A stretch of DNA of 64,000 bases, from the NCBI GenBank assembly GCA_905221605.1, contig CAJNDS010001680.1:591001-655000 (forward strand). Direction: 5' to 3'. The notes under the pieces were generated by a model. The model saw nothing but the letters and a program-made list of their open reading frames with translations, ran no database searches and was not told where the DNA came from. Made by a program: the position numbers and the translations under genes. This DNA is from Symbiodinium natans. Taxonomy: Eukaryota; Sar; Dinophyceae; Suessiales; Symbiodiniaceae. Positions 20,440 to 30,309 of this stretch are shown here, piece by piece. Position 1 is the first letter of the stretch. The number at the start of each line of letters is the position of its first letter.

Positions 20440-22197
20440 ATGGCGATTTCGGTTGACGTGCACCTGCTCAGTGGCAAGAGGGTTTCTCTGGAGATTGAGG
20501 AAGATGCATCTGTGGCTTGGTAGCCCAGTTGTACCCTTTTCCCCTTTTTTTTTGGTTTAAGGTTAATTCCCTTAGAAAGTAACCAACCCCCCCCCCCCCC
20601 CCAAAAAAAAAAAAAAAAGGGTGCCCGTATGAGAATATGGTTACCGGGGTACCAAGGTGGCAGAGTTGAACCAAAGCGCCCAGGGCGCTTTGGCTGTTGG
20701 CAGAGGGCGGCTGCTGAGTTCTGATGGCCACCTGCTGGATGCATCACAGACAGTTACTTAGGGGTACTTGGAAATATTTTTCATTTTTTGGGTACTATAA
20801 TTCTTCTAAGAAACAGCAAAGACTTTAATTTTGCTGGGGCTCCGAGTTCAGTGTAGGTTAAGCGGGCAAGGATACAGAGCGGTGATGAGCTCTGCCTGCA
20901 AGTACAGCTGCCGCAAGTCAAAGCATTGAGGTGGACAGGGCTTGGTGTTCAAGCGGGTGCTTTTGCCGCGATCCTGGGTGATGGATCGGTCGTGACCTGG
21001 GGCAATGCAGAGTTTGGGGGCGACAGTAGTTCAGTGCAAGGGCAGCTGAAGGGCGTGCGACACATTCAAGCTTCTGACCGTGCTTTTGCCGCGATCCTCG
21101 GTGATGGATCTGTGGTGACCTGGGGCCATGCTAGATATGGTGGCGACAGCAGTTCAGTTCAAGCTCAGCTGAAGGATGTCCAGCACATCCAAGCTTCTGA
21201 TTGTGCTTTTGCTGCGATTCTCGGTGATGGATCTGTTGTGTCCTGGGGCCATACTGAGTCTGGTGGCGACAGCAGTTCTGTGCAGACGCAGCTGAAAGGC
21301 GTGCAGCACATCCAAGCTTCTACCGCTGCTTTTGCTGCGATCCTCAGTGATGGATCTGTGGTGACCTGGGGCCATGAAGATGTTGGCGGCGACTGCAGTT
21401 CTGTGCAAGGTCAGTTGAAGGGCGTGCAGCACATCCAAGCTTCTGACCGTGCTTTTGCTGCGATCCTCGGTGATGGATCTGTGGTGACCTGGGGCCATGC
21501 TGGTTCTGGTGGCGACAGCAGTTCTGTGCAAGGTCAGCTGAGGGGCGTGCAGCACATTCAAGCTTCTCTATTTTCTTTTGCTGCAATCCTCGGTGACGGA
21601 TGTGTCGTGACCTGGGGCCATGCAGAATTTGGTGGCGACTCAAGTTCTGTGCAAGCTCAGCTGAAGGGCGTGCGCCACATTCAGGCTTCCGCAGGCGCCT
21701 TTTCCGCGATCCTTCGTGATGGATCTGTCGTCTCCTGGGGCCCTGCTGGCTTTGGTGGCGACTGCGGCTCTGCACAAGCTCCACTTAACGGCGTGCAACA
21801 CATTCAAGCTTCTGCCGCTGCTTTTGCCGCGATTCTCGGTGATGGATCTGTCGTGTCCTGGGGCAATGGTGCCTTTGGTGGCGACAGCGGCTCTGCGCAA
21901 GGTCAGCTAAAGGGCGTGCAGCACATCCAGGCTTCTGAACGTGCTTTTGCTGCGATCCTCGGCGATGGATCTGTCGTGACCTGGGGAGCAGGTTTGTTCG
22001 GCGGCTACAGCAGGTCTGTACAAGCTCAGCTGAGGGGCGTGCAGCACATCCAAGCTTCTCCAGCTGCCTTTGCTGCAACGCTCCATGACGGATCGGTGAT
22101 GACTTGGGGCTTTGCTGCTTTTGGTGGCGACAGCAATTCTGTGCAAGCTCAGCTCAGGGGTGCGCATCAGCTACCAAAACCTGAGCCTCCAGACTGA
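20440..22197 (+). CDS. RCC1-like repeat protein, copy 1 (two introner introns)
   Basis: Exons 20440-20511, 20657-20752 and 20857-22197 give 502 codons from ATG 20440 to TGA 22195-22197. The N-terminal 80 residues (MAISVDVHLLSGKRVSLEIE...) resemble a ubiquitin-like beta-grasp fold. Then come about ten 41-residue units with core FAAILGDGSVVTWG and tail SVQAQLKGVQHIQAS, as in the large RCC1-like family of dinoflagellates (beta-propeller, probably protein binding). The start is set by alignment to the copy at 57903-59411, which has the same sequence without introns. Both introns are GT-AG and phase 0. The frame is intact. Antisense frames over the repeats are shadows. Confidence 0.85.
20512..20656 (+). 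mobile_element. Introner A, copy 1 (intron 1 of RCC1-like gene)
   Basis: Element 20516-20656 has inverted ends CTTGGTAGCCCAGT / ACCGGGGTACCAAG (12 of 14 match), flanked by GTGG on both sides (20512-20515 and 20657-20660). The first GTGG gives the GT donor and the element's own final AAG gives the acceptor. The interior holds poly-T, poly-C and poly-A runs. A homologous copy lies at 23527-23638; gene copy 2 lacks it. Confidence 0.9.
20753..20856 (+). mobile_element. Introner B, copy 1 (intron 2 of RCC1-like gene)
   Basis: Element 20757-20856, CTTAGGGGTACTTGG... to ...GAGTTCAGTGTAG, is flanked by GTTA duplicates (20753-20756 and 20857-20860). The donor GT comes from the duplicate and the acceptor AG from the element end. 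Homologous introns: 24894-24999 and 46794-46897. Confidence 0.9.
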
Positions 22198-23215
22198 ACT
22201 TCGTACATTAGCCAATCCGTGCGTCGAGGTTCCGACAAGCCCAGCGGCCTAAATAACCAAATGGGCTGTGTAGGGTCTGCAAGTTTTGTGCAAGACGCCA
22301 CGCCGACGATCCTAATCCTGAAGCAAGGAAGTCCTTTGAGGATATTTGACCAAGAACATGACCAGGTTTTAGGGCTTGGGGGTATTGAGCGGCTTGGGTT
22401 CGGAATGAAGGAGTCATGGAATTTGGATACCGGTCACAGTTGCAATCGCAGGTCCCAAAAAGTGTAGCAAATTGTTTCAATAACCCCGGCGTGTATATCT
22501 ATCTATCCATCAATCTATCTATCTAATATGTCTATCTGATCTATTGTTATATCTAATCTAATTATCTAACTGTCTACCTATCTATCCATCCATCTTTCTA
22601 CACAAATGGTACTGGGGTGGGGGGTGGGGGAGAGCTACTTGGCATGCGTGCGCAAGCGGCGCTCTTGGGGGAATGGCATCAACATGTGTCTTTGTGATGT
22701 GCCTCTTGGCCGCGTGTCGTGACTTCGCTCGCAACCGCGTGATCATTGGGGCGATGTAACTTCAGACGTGACTTAACCTCGCCCCTGGTAGCAGCTTTTG
22801 TTAATTATATGGTGAGTTCTCTAAATTATGGTCCCTTTTGGGGTCCTTAATAAAAGGCGACCCCTCTTATTTAGGGAACCCCAAAAGGGACCCTAATTAG
22901 AGAACTCAACCTTTGATTTGCCTTCCTCTTTGCCCCATATACGTGAACCAAACATGACCCTTGGAGATGTAGGATTCATGCAGAGTCTAAGGATCCAGCA
23001 CACACCCCAAACCCTAAACCCCAAACCCGAAACCCTATAGCCCAAACCCCAAACCCTAAACCCCAAACCCTAAACCCCAAACCCCATACCCTAAACCCTA
23101 AACCCCAAACCCTAAACCCTAAACCCCAAACCCTAAACCCCAAACCCTAAACCCGAAAACCTAAACCCTAAACCCTAAACCCTAAACCCTAAACCATATC
23201 AAGTTCTCCACCCAG
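22198..23215. other. Downstream region of RCC1-like gene 1: microsatellite and MITE
   Basis: 22496-22602 is an imperfect CTAT microsatellite. 22620-22790 is unique non-repeat DNA with no convincing frame. A MITE lies at 22814-22907. 23006-23195 is mixed CCCCAAA/CCCTAAA. Confidence 0.7.
22814..22907. mobile_element. MITE with about 33-bp inverted ends
   Basis: GAGTTCTCTAAATTATGGTC at the left and GACCCTAATTAGAGAACTC at the right, extended by CCCTTTTGGGG / CCCCAAAAGGG. 94 bp with a loop of only about 28 bp. It begins inside GGTGAGTT, so a GT donor is available at the left end, but no flanking coding frame was found. Confidence 0.8.
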
Positions 23216-23274
23216 ACTTTCTGGCTCATCGCCAAGTCAAGGGTGCAGCTCCTGGCAGTCGCTTTCTGTCCGAG
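23216..23274 (+). CDS. Exon-like island
   Basis: Acceptor CCACCCAG at 23208-23215; donor CGAG|GTGGGGG at 23275. Reads FLAHRQVKGAAPGSRFLSE or TFWLIAKSRVQLLAVAFCPR. CCCTAAA upstream, TTTAGGG downstream. Unknown protein. Confidence 0.4.
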
Positions 23275-23526
23275 GTGGGGGTTGGGGGCTCTAGGGTTTA
23301 GGGTTTAGGGTTTAGGGTTCAGGGTTTAGGGTTTAGGGTTTAGGGTTTAGAGTTCCCAAACCCCATATGACCTAAAAGCCCCACACCTCCCAGCCCCTGC
23401 TGGCCTCTCATACCCAGACGGTCTTTTGAGACCAAACTATTGATCTTAGCTGGCCCTCTTAAGTGAAGGGACCGCAAGGTGTAGCATTCTTGCTTTGCAA
23501 CCTAAGGCACATGAGACCCTATCACC

Positions 23527-23638
23527 CTTGGTAGCCCAGTGGCACCCTTTACTTTTTTTTTTGGTTCTGGGTTCCCTTATACAGTAACCACCCCAAAGAA
23601 GGGTGCCTTTGTTGTAATATGGTTACTGGGCTACTAAG
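23527..23638. mobile_element. Introner A, copy 2
   Basis: Ends CTTGGTAGCCCAGT / ACTGGGCTACTAAG (13 of 14 match) with CACC duplicated on both sides (23523-23526 and 23639-23642). 112 bp, similar to 20516-20656 throughout. It is not between recognisable exons. Confidence 0.85.
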
Positions 23639-23818
23639 CACCAAGACCCTGAACCCTGAGCCCTTAAACTCTGAGCCCTAAGCCCCAAACCCTATGCCCT
23701 AAACCCTAAACCCTGAACCCTGAACCCTAAACCCTAACCCCTAAACCCTAAACCCTAAACCCTAAACCCTAACACCAATTCCTGAACCCTGAGCCCTTTG
23801 CCTGAAAATGCGGAGGCA

Positions 23819-23919
23819 ATGTGGGCGCGGCTATGCGTGGTGATCCTCGGGGCAGCCATGGCGGACAGCCCCTCATCTCAGCCAGAGGTTAAGCGTCGCC
23901 GGGGAGGGGGCTACCAGGG
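23819..23919 (+). CDS. First exon with signal-peptide-like N terminus
   Basis: ATG 23819 opens MWARLCVVILGAAMADSPSS and then QPEVKRRRGGGYQ. A short basic n-region, a hydrophobic core LCVVILGAA and a small-residue cleavage zone resemble an ER or plastid-route signal. Donor GG|GTACCC at 23920. The downstream intron starts with CCCTAAA, against the usual order. The next exon is unclear; an island at about 24240-24342 (VDVKAAFKHGHTLTMGFFGC) is a candidate. Confidence 0.45.
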
Positions 23920-24086
23920 GTACCCTAAACCTTAAACCCTAAACCCTAAACCCTAAACCCTAAACCCTAAACCCTAAACCCTAAACCCTTGGGATGCAGG
24001 GGTCTTGGGGGTTTAGGGCTTCGGGGGGTTGGCGGGGATTGGGGTTCGTAAACCGGCACACTGCAAGTGGGTGTCTATTGTTCTCA

Positions 24087-24233
24087 CCTAAGGGTCCATG
24101 CACCCCAAGGGTTTAGGGTTTAGGGTTTAGGGTTTTGGTATATACTTGGGCCCTAAGCTTTTATGGTAGCCCCTTGAATTGAAAGCCCAAGTGTATACCA
24201 GTTATATAGTTGCATGGACCCTGAGGGCTAATG
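24087..24233. mobile_element. TIR element (GGTCCATGTACC family) split by a TTTAGGG array
   Basis: Left end CCTAAGGGTCCATGCACC, right end GTTGCATGGACCCTGAGG. An inner inverted pair, TATACTTGGGC / GCCCAAGTGTATA, surrounds the centre. TTTAGGG units at about 24110-24135 interrupt the left arm. Relatives: about 27290-27362, 30860-30959 and 60615-60722. Confidence 0.7.
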
Positions 24234-24462
24234 AACAAGGTGTCGACGTGAAGGCCGCATTTAAGCATGGACATACATTGACCATGGGATTTTTTGGGTG
24301 TTCGGGGCAACCTCACTCGTGCTTTTCGGGAAATACCTTCAGCCCTAAACCCGCCACAAGGAGAGAGGCCGAGCCTCATGAGGGCTTAGGGTTGAGGCTT
24401 TGGATGTAGGGTGCAGGGTTGAGGGCTCAGGGTTCAGGGTTTAGGCCTTCGGGCTCAAAGTT

Positions 24463-24560
24463 CAGCGTTTAGGGGTTTAGGGGTTTAGGGGTTTAGGGGT
24501 TTAGGGGTTTAGGGGTTTAGGGGTTTAGGGGTTTAGGGGTTTAGGGGTTTAGGGGTTTAG
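24463..24560. repeat. TTTAGGGG octamer array
   Basis: About eleven TTTAGGGG units, then three TTTAGGG. Second occurrence of the octamer after 5106-5290. Confidence 0.9.
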
Positions 24561-24772
24561 GGTTTAGGGTTTAGGGTACCAAACCCTCAGCCGCAAAGGA
24601 ATTTGGCCCAGGCCCTCAGCTGGTTAAGGGTGCAGGAGGAGGGGCTCAGTATGTAACCCTTTCTTTACGTTTTTTGGTTGTAAAATCACCGCAGGATCCT
24701 AAACCCTAAACCCTAAACCCTAAACCCTAAACCCTAAACCCTAAACCTGTTTTTCTCCTCTGGTTAACTCAG

Positions 24773-25321
24773 CCCGGGGCTCACCCGCCCGAGGCTTCTT
24801 GGACGCCACCGCCCGGGGCTCGACTTTTGAACGACTTCCGGGGGCCTTCCAAAGGTGGTGTGAAGAAGCTACCCAAACCCAAACCCCAATCCCGACACTT
24901 AGGGGTGCTTGAGAATCTTTTTTTTTTTAATTGGGGTACTACAATTCCTAAGAAACAGTAACACTCTTTTTTGTTGCTGGGGTGCCAAGTTCAGTGTAGT
25001 ACACCCTAAACCCAAACCCGAAGCCTGGAACTCTCCGCCCTGCAAGGTTTAGGGCCCTAGTACCTCAAGGCTCGGTCATGTATGGAGCTCATATCATGTT
25101 TTCCCAGAACACTGCACCCTAAACCCTAAACCCTAAACCCTAAACCCTAAACCCTAAACCCTAAACCCCAAACCCCAAACCCCAAACCCCAAACCCTAAA
25201 CGAACCCCACACCATCTTCGACAAACAGATCTCTTCGACCTTGCCTCTGTTGAACATGCGGGAGAGGTTGCAATCTTACTCCTGTGAGGCTCTAAGCGAT
25301 GGGGTGCGGCGTAGACCCTAA
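24773..25321 (+). CDS. Three-exon gene end with introner B intron
   Basis: Exons 24773-24893, 25000-25046 and 25229-25321 join in frame: PGAHPPEASWTPPPGARLLN, DFRGPSKGGVKKLPKPKPQS, then LHPKPKPEAWNSPPCK, then ISSTLPLLNMRERLQSYSCE, ALSDGVRRRP and TAA 25319-25321. The first intron (24894-24999) is an introner with a GA donor. The second begins AAG|GTTTAGG and carries CCCTAAA near its 3' end. A Pro/Lys-rich linker and a final helix-like segment are seen. No family recognised. An alternative donor G|GTGGTG at 24855 would shorten exon 1. Confidence 0.6.
24894..24999 (+). mobile_element. Introner B, copy 2
   Basis: CTTAGGGGTGCTTGAGAATC... to ...CAAGTTCAGTGTAG, 102 bp, with GACA before and TACA after (3 of 4 match). 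Read as an intron it has a GA donor from the left duplicate and its own AG, and joins two open frames. Confidence 0.8.
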
Positions 25322-26684
25322 AGCGTGGGTTTAGGGTTTAGGGTTTAGGGTTTAGGGTTTAGGGTTGGGGTACAGTACCAGAGCTCCCTAGCTGCGTTGG
25401 CCCTTAGACCAACACTTGGGGCAGGAGTTTTGGGTTGTAGCATGTTCTAAATCTGGGTACAGATATACTTCGGTTTGCAAGTGGCCCGAAACCTCCGAGC
25501 AGAGCCCTGAACCCTGAGTCCTGATTGGCTTGGGTGATAGGACTTAGTAGTTAACTGGGTGCACTTTACACTTCTTGGGATACTATAACCCACTATAGCA
25601 CTGGCTTAGGACCTCAGCAACTAAGAGGAGGCGCAAGGGCCTGAAATGCTAAGACTTCTTGGGGTCTCGCCTGCCCCGACGTGAAACCCTAAACCTTAAG
25701 ACCTTAGAACCGCCAACCCTACGAGGCCATAACCCTTCTTTTCAAGGGTTCTGATGCAATGTTGACCTAGTAATAATAACCCCCCCCCCCTTCAATCAAA
25801 CCCCCCCAAATAGAGTGGGGGGCCCCTTTGAATAAGGATTCCTTTCCTTAGAGAGAATTAGAGAGGATCAGAGAGAATCACTCAGGATTCCTTTCCTTAC
25901 AGAGAATTAGAGAGGATCAGAGAGAATCAGAGAGGATCAGAAAGGATCAGAGAGAATCAGAGAGGATCATAGGGAATCAGAGAGAATGAGAAAGAAGGGC
26001 TGGGAGGGTTTTACAGGTCAGGGCTTGGTTCAGGGATCAGGGCTTGGGGGGATGGGTTGAAAGGTGTGATTACTCTCAAGAACAACGGACCCCCCCAAAA
26101 ACAACAAGCCCCGACTGGCGTACTTTATTTCCAGGGCTTCATTATTGCGGCCGGGACACCTGGCGTACTTTAATATTAGGGGCTTTAGTAATACTAGGTT
26201 AACATTATGGGCCCTTGGCGGAGTCCGATGACCCGGCCTCAGCCCACTGCTCCGGAGCTCAGGCCACCCTTCTCTCCAAACCGTGAATTCCTGAAGCCCG
26301 GCTAGAACACACCAAACATCCCCTGTATATCCCAAGTAACAGTCATTGAGGCCTGAAGAATTAAATCCTTCTATCTTTTTCATACTGCCCAAAATCCTCG
26401 TTTAATGAAGTAGGCCCCCAGATGAAAACTTGGTGGTTGACAGGCTATATAAGGGGTATATCAGGGGTCCCCTGTTAAGGCCTATGCTAAGGGACCATAA
26501 GAAATGACCCCTCAGTAGCCGCTTGGGACAATTTCAGATTTTCCTTATTGAGTTTAAGAGGGTCATAGTCTGGAGGAATATTTTTCAGACGGTGTTAAGG
26601 CCATCCTAGACCCGAATAAGGATTCTCTTACACTTTGGCACGGAGGATCCGATCAACACATAAAGCGCCAGAACAATCTCTAAG
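25322..26684. other. Non-coding: repeats and AG-rich satellite
   Basis: 25330-25370 TTTAGGG. 25540-25620 is a block (GTGCACTTTACACTTCTTGG) with a relative at 29460-29520. 25840-25990 is a satellite of AGAGAATC/AGAGGATC units. At 26105-26190 GGCGTACTTTA recurs. 26526-26612 is a dispersed repeat copy. A minus-strand 120-codon frame at 26030-26392 has no support. Confidence 0.6.
25840..25990. repeat. AGAGAATC/AGAGGATC satellite
   Basis: Imperfect tandem units of 8-10 bp alternating agagaatc and agaggatc, with a larger duplicate of GATTCCTTTCCTTA near its start. Confidence 0.85.
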
Positions 26685-26714
26685 GAGTATGCGGAGGAAG
26701 GCCCGAAGACCTAA
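26685..26714 (+). CDS. Possible terminal mini-exon
   Basis: After AATCTCTAAG, EYAEEGPKT then TAA 26712-26714. Only nine codons; included because acceptor and composition fit the other islands. Confidence 0.25.
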   Translation, partial: EYAEEGPKT

Positions 26715-26952
26715 GCCTCTAAAGCCCTAAGACCCCGAAAAGAGCTCTCCAATCCCCAAAATGCCCCCTGAAAGCACCGATAACGCCTCAAGCAACCCGA
26801 AACCCCAAACCCAAAACCCAAAACCCAAAACCGCAAACCCTAAACCCTCAACCCTGAACCCTGAACCCTCAACCCTAAACCCTAAACCCTAAACCCTAAA
26901 CCCTCAACCCTAAACCCTAAACCCCTTAGGAGCCCCTAGATGAAACCACCAG

Positions 26953-27010
26953 GAAGCCTCTGATCCGCTGGCCCACCCTGCGGAGAAGCCGGGCTGTGTG
27001 AAGTGCTATG
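26953..27010 (+). CDS. Exon-like island with CxxC
   Basis: Acceptor AACCACCAG at 26944-26952; donor TATG|GTTTGG at 27011. Reads EASDPLAHPAEKPGCVKCY. The only open frame that crosses the whole island with ordinary composition. CCCTAAA upstream, TTTAGGG downstream. Unknown protein. Confidence 0.5.
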
Positions 27011-28012
27011 GTTTGGAGTTTAGGGTTTAGGGTTTAGGGTTTAGGGTTTCGGGTTTAGGGTTTAGGGTTTAGGGTTTAGGGTTAGGGTTTGGCGTTTGGG
27101 GCTTAGGGTTTCGGGTTCTGGGGTGTGGGGATTAGGGTTTAGGGGTGTTGGGGCTGAAATGGGTCTAGGGTCTAGGAGTTTAGGGGTTTCGGGGTCCGAC
27201 CTGTGGGGCTTTTAGGGCTGTAGGCGCGTGTGGTCCTAACTTAGGCTTTAGACCTACGGCTTCATGAACCCGTATACTAGATGCCTGGGACTTAAAAGGG
27301 GCGCCCCTACGGTAGATTTCGGGCACAAGTGTATACTATGTAGGTACATGGACCCTTAGGGTAGCGCTAGGGCTGGGGTCTACATTCTAGTTGGGACCAC
27401 TTCTATCAGGCCTTGAGCCCTAAACCCTAAGCCCTGAGCCCTATACCCTAAACCCTAAGCCCTGAGCCCTAAGCCGTAAACCCGAACCCTACGCCCCAGA
27501 TGCTAGGGTTCAGGGTTTCAGGTTTATGGTTTAATTAAGGCTTAAGGCTTGGGTTTAGGGTCCTCATGCCATGCAACTACTGCGTTGCATGGCTTGAGTC
27601 TTGCGCGTCGTCAATGGCATGTCGTATGAGTGAGGAAGCAGTTCGGTATAAGGGACCGCAGTTCTGTAGGGGATATCTTGGGCCATCAAAGGTAGATAGG
27701 TAGTACTCAAAAAGGTAATTGGCCCTGAAGCCCTCTCACCCAGAATGCAAGGTTGCGTGTCCTAAACCCCAACCCTATATACTATAAACCCTACAGCCAG
27801 AAGCCTCCCAACCCTAAAGCTTAAGCCCTAAACCCTGTCACCCCAAACCTCGGTCGCCTAAACCCTGCAACCCTAAACCCTAAACCCTAAACCCTAAACC
27901 CTAAACCCTAAACCCTAAACCCTAAACCCTAAACCCTAAACCCTAAACCCTACAACCCTAAACCCTAAGCCCTATCAGTCCTCGAGCCCGAAGTCCTGAG
28001 CTCCAAACCAAG
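27011..28012. other. Intron-like stretch
   Basis: TTTAGGG and degenerate repeat to 27220, a GGTCCATGTACC-family element at 27290-27362, a short perfect hairpin CATGCAACTACTGCGTTGCATG (with loop) near 27578, unique DNA to 27760, then CCCTAAA units at 27864-27985. Confidence 0.6.
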
Positions 28013-28045
28013 GAAATCGCCAAAGTCGCGCCTTGGCTTGAGCGA
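28013..28045 (+). CDS. 11-codon exon-like island
   Basis: Acceptor AAACCAAG; donor GAGCGA|GTTTAGGG at 28046. Reads EIAKVAPWLER, phase 0 at both ends. A weaker island follows at 28308-28339 (HPRAEPLAFE). Confidence 0.4.
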
Positions 28046-28594
28046 GTTTAGGGTTTAGGGTTTAGGGTTTAGGGCTTAGGGCTTCAGGATTTAGGGAGGG
28101 CTCTGCGGTTTAGGATCTAGAGCTTCGGGGTCTTGGGGTCTGAAACCCAGAGTCGGTTTGCTTGGATATTGCACAAGCCTCCATGCAAGGCTTAAGCAGC
28201 CCCAAATCCCTAAACCCCAAATCCCTAAACCCTAAGCCCTAAGCCCTAATCCCTTAACGCCCACAACCCCCAAACCCTTAAATTCGTCAGGGGGGCTTAG
28301 CGCCCAGCATCCAAGAGCTGAGCCTTTGGCATTTGAGGGGTTCCTCCAAGTCCTCTGCTCCCTAAACCCCGAAATCCTAAGCCCGTAAACCTTTCCACCT
28401 TTTGAGATTTCGGGTTTAGGGACAGGATTTCGGTATAGGGGTGTAGGGTTTAGGACGGAACCAGGCAACACTAAGCCCTATGCCCTAAGCCCGACATAAT
28501 TTGAATGCTGGAACGAGGATTTTGGGTCTACGGTTCCGGGGTTGCCCGAGCCAAGAGGGGATATCCAACTCCTGACTCCGGAACCCGCGGCGCA

Positions 28595-28682
28595 ATGGCA
28601 CCGAAACAGCAAGCTCCTGCCGCAGCGGTCAAGACATTGACCCCTGCTCAGCAGGAGTGTGCGGGCCTCAGATTCGTCAGAG
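28595..28682 (+). CDS. First exon, Ala/Gln-rich N terminus
   Basis: ATG 28595 opens MAPKQQAPAAAVKTLTPAQQ, then ECAGLRFVR with a donor AGAG|GTCACAC. Without splicing it runs to TGA 28709-28711 (38 codons). It lies just upstream of the Q/P/E-rich exon family and may be its N terminus, but the next seen exon (29165) does not match in phase. Confidence 0.45.
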
Positions 28683-29164
28683 GTCACACTCTTGGCAATC
28701 TTGGCAGCTGAGCAGGCGATCGCCTGAGAAAACAGCCAAGAGGGGTGGATTCAGTGATTCCGGAATTTAGGGGTCTAGGGCTTGCAAAGCCTACAAGCCC
28801 TAAGGCCCTAAGGTCCCTAAAGCCCTGAAACCCTAAACTCCAAATCCCTAATACCTTAAAACCCAAAGTCCCTCAAGCTTTAGCAAGCCCCAAAGCCTTA
28901 AAACTCCTAAAGCCCCAAACCCTAAAACCCAAAACCCCTCAAATCACCAAAAACCACTAAGCAAAAGCCCTATGAAAGCCTTAAAATTCCTAAAGCCTAA
29001 AGCCCTAAACCCTAAACTCTCAAAGCCCTAAAGAGCCCTATGGAACAGGTTGCTTTGTGGTGCTTTACTGTAACTTTACATCTTTAGCCTTTTTGGGTTT
29101 ATTGGGTTTCTTAAGAAGGCAGCTAAAAACTAAATTTATAGCTACCCTGCTAAGAGCAGCCAAG

Positions 29165-29246
29165 GTTGGAGCAGCCACAGCAGGCCGCGCAGCCGCAGCA
29201 GCCGCAGCAGCCCGAACAGCCGGAGCAGCCGGAGCCCTCAGGGAGC
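29165..29246 (+). CDS. Q/P/E-rich exon, family member outside the tandem units
   Basis: Acceptor AGCCAAG; donor AGC|GTTTTGG at 29247. Reads [20 protein letters not shown], then QPEPSGS. It matches the Q/P/E exon of units 1-3 downstream, which fixes the frame against an Ala-rich alternative. Confidence 0.55.
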
Positions 29247-29570
29247 GTTTTGGCTTCGGAGTTTCAGGGTTTCGTTCTGTTGTATTTTGTTCATTTCTTA
29301 AATTGTTAATACTCTTTGGCTATTATGTCTTTTTTTTTTGGGGGGGGGGTTCAGTTGTTTTGTTGTTTTGAGTTTAGATCTTAAGGTGCTTTTGAGGCCT
29401 TTTTGTTCCTTGTGTCGGTTGCGGGGGGTGTTGCCTCCTTTGCTTCCCCAAAAGTAGCTGAATGAGTACACTTTACACTTTTTGGGGATACGATAATCCC
29501 CCTATAGAACTGAAAGTGTAATTAAATCCTAAACCCTAAACCCTAAGCCCGAAGCCCTAAACCCTAAACC

Positions 29571-29718
29571 CTAAACCTAAACCCTAAACCCTAAACCCTA
29601 AACCCTAAACCCTAAACCCTAAACCCTAAACCCTAAACCCTAAACCCTAAACCCTAAACCCTAAACCCTAAACCCTAAACCCTAAACCCTAAACCCTAAA
29701 CCCTAAACCCTAAACCCT
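29571..29718. repeat. Longest CCCTAAA array
   Basis: About 21 CCCTAAA units, nearly perfect, directly followed by unique DNA whose first 35 bp (CATCCTACTCGGAACATGTG...) recur at 59786 after another CCCTAAA run. Confidence 0.95.
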
Positions 29719-30309
29719 ATCCATCCTACTCGGAACATGTGCAATCTCGCACAAATTCCGCCGTTTAAAGCCGCGGGCTTATGTACCCTCAGTAAAGGGC
29801 CTTGCTTGAACCCTGGGGCCTCCACCCGCAAAGCCCTGCCACAAGAATCCAAAGCCTACTTCGAGGACCCAGAGCAGGCCCTTTTTTGGTTGCCAAAAAG
29901 GGTACCCTTGGCTACTCCTTGGGTCTAGACTCTAGACTTCTCTAGGGTAAGAACTATCGAAACCTGATGGGGCTCTTAAGTTGCCTACATTGTTTTTTTT
30001 TGTTGTTGGGGGGGGGGGGCTTCTTGAGGGTCTAGCAACCATGCTCTCAGTCCTAAACCACCTGAAAGATCACCGGTACACCCTACAATCCACGTAGTGC
30101 CTAAACCCTAAACCCTAAACCCTAAGCCCCAAACCCCAAACCCCAAACCCCAAACCCCAAACCCCAAACCCCAAACCTCAAACCCCAAACCCCAAACCCC
30201 AAACCCCAAACCCCAAACCCCAAACCCCAAACCCCAAACCCTAAACCCTAAACCCTAAACCCTAAACCCTAAACCCTAGCCAGGTAACACCACACGCCTA
30301 AGACATTAG

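Noticed and set aside
21154-22167. Minus-strand genes opposite the RCC1-like repeats
   Set aside because: Periodic antisense shadows of the 123-bp coding repeat; the same occurs opposite 58061-59358.
22496-22602. CRISPR-like spaced repeats
   Set aside because: A simple CTAT microsatellite without spacers; no cas genes, and the sequence is eukaryotic.
26030-26392. Minus-strand 120-codon protein
   Set aside because: Composition follows local repeats, no splice signals, and all other genes are on the plus strand.
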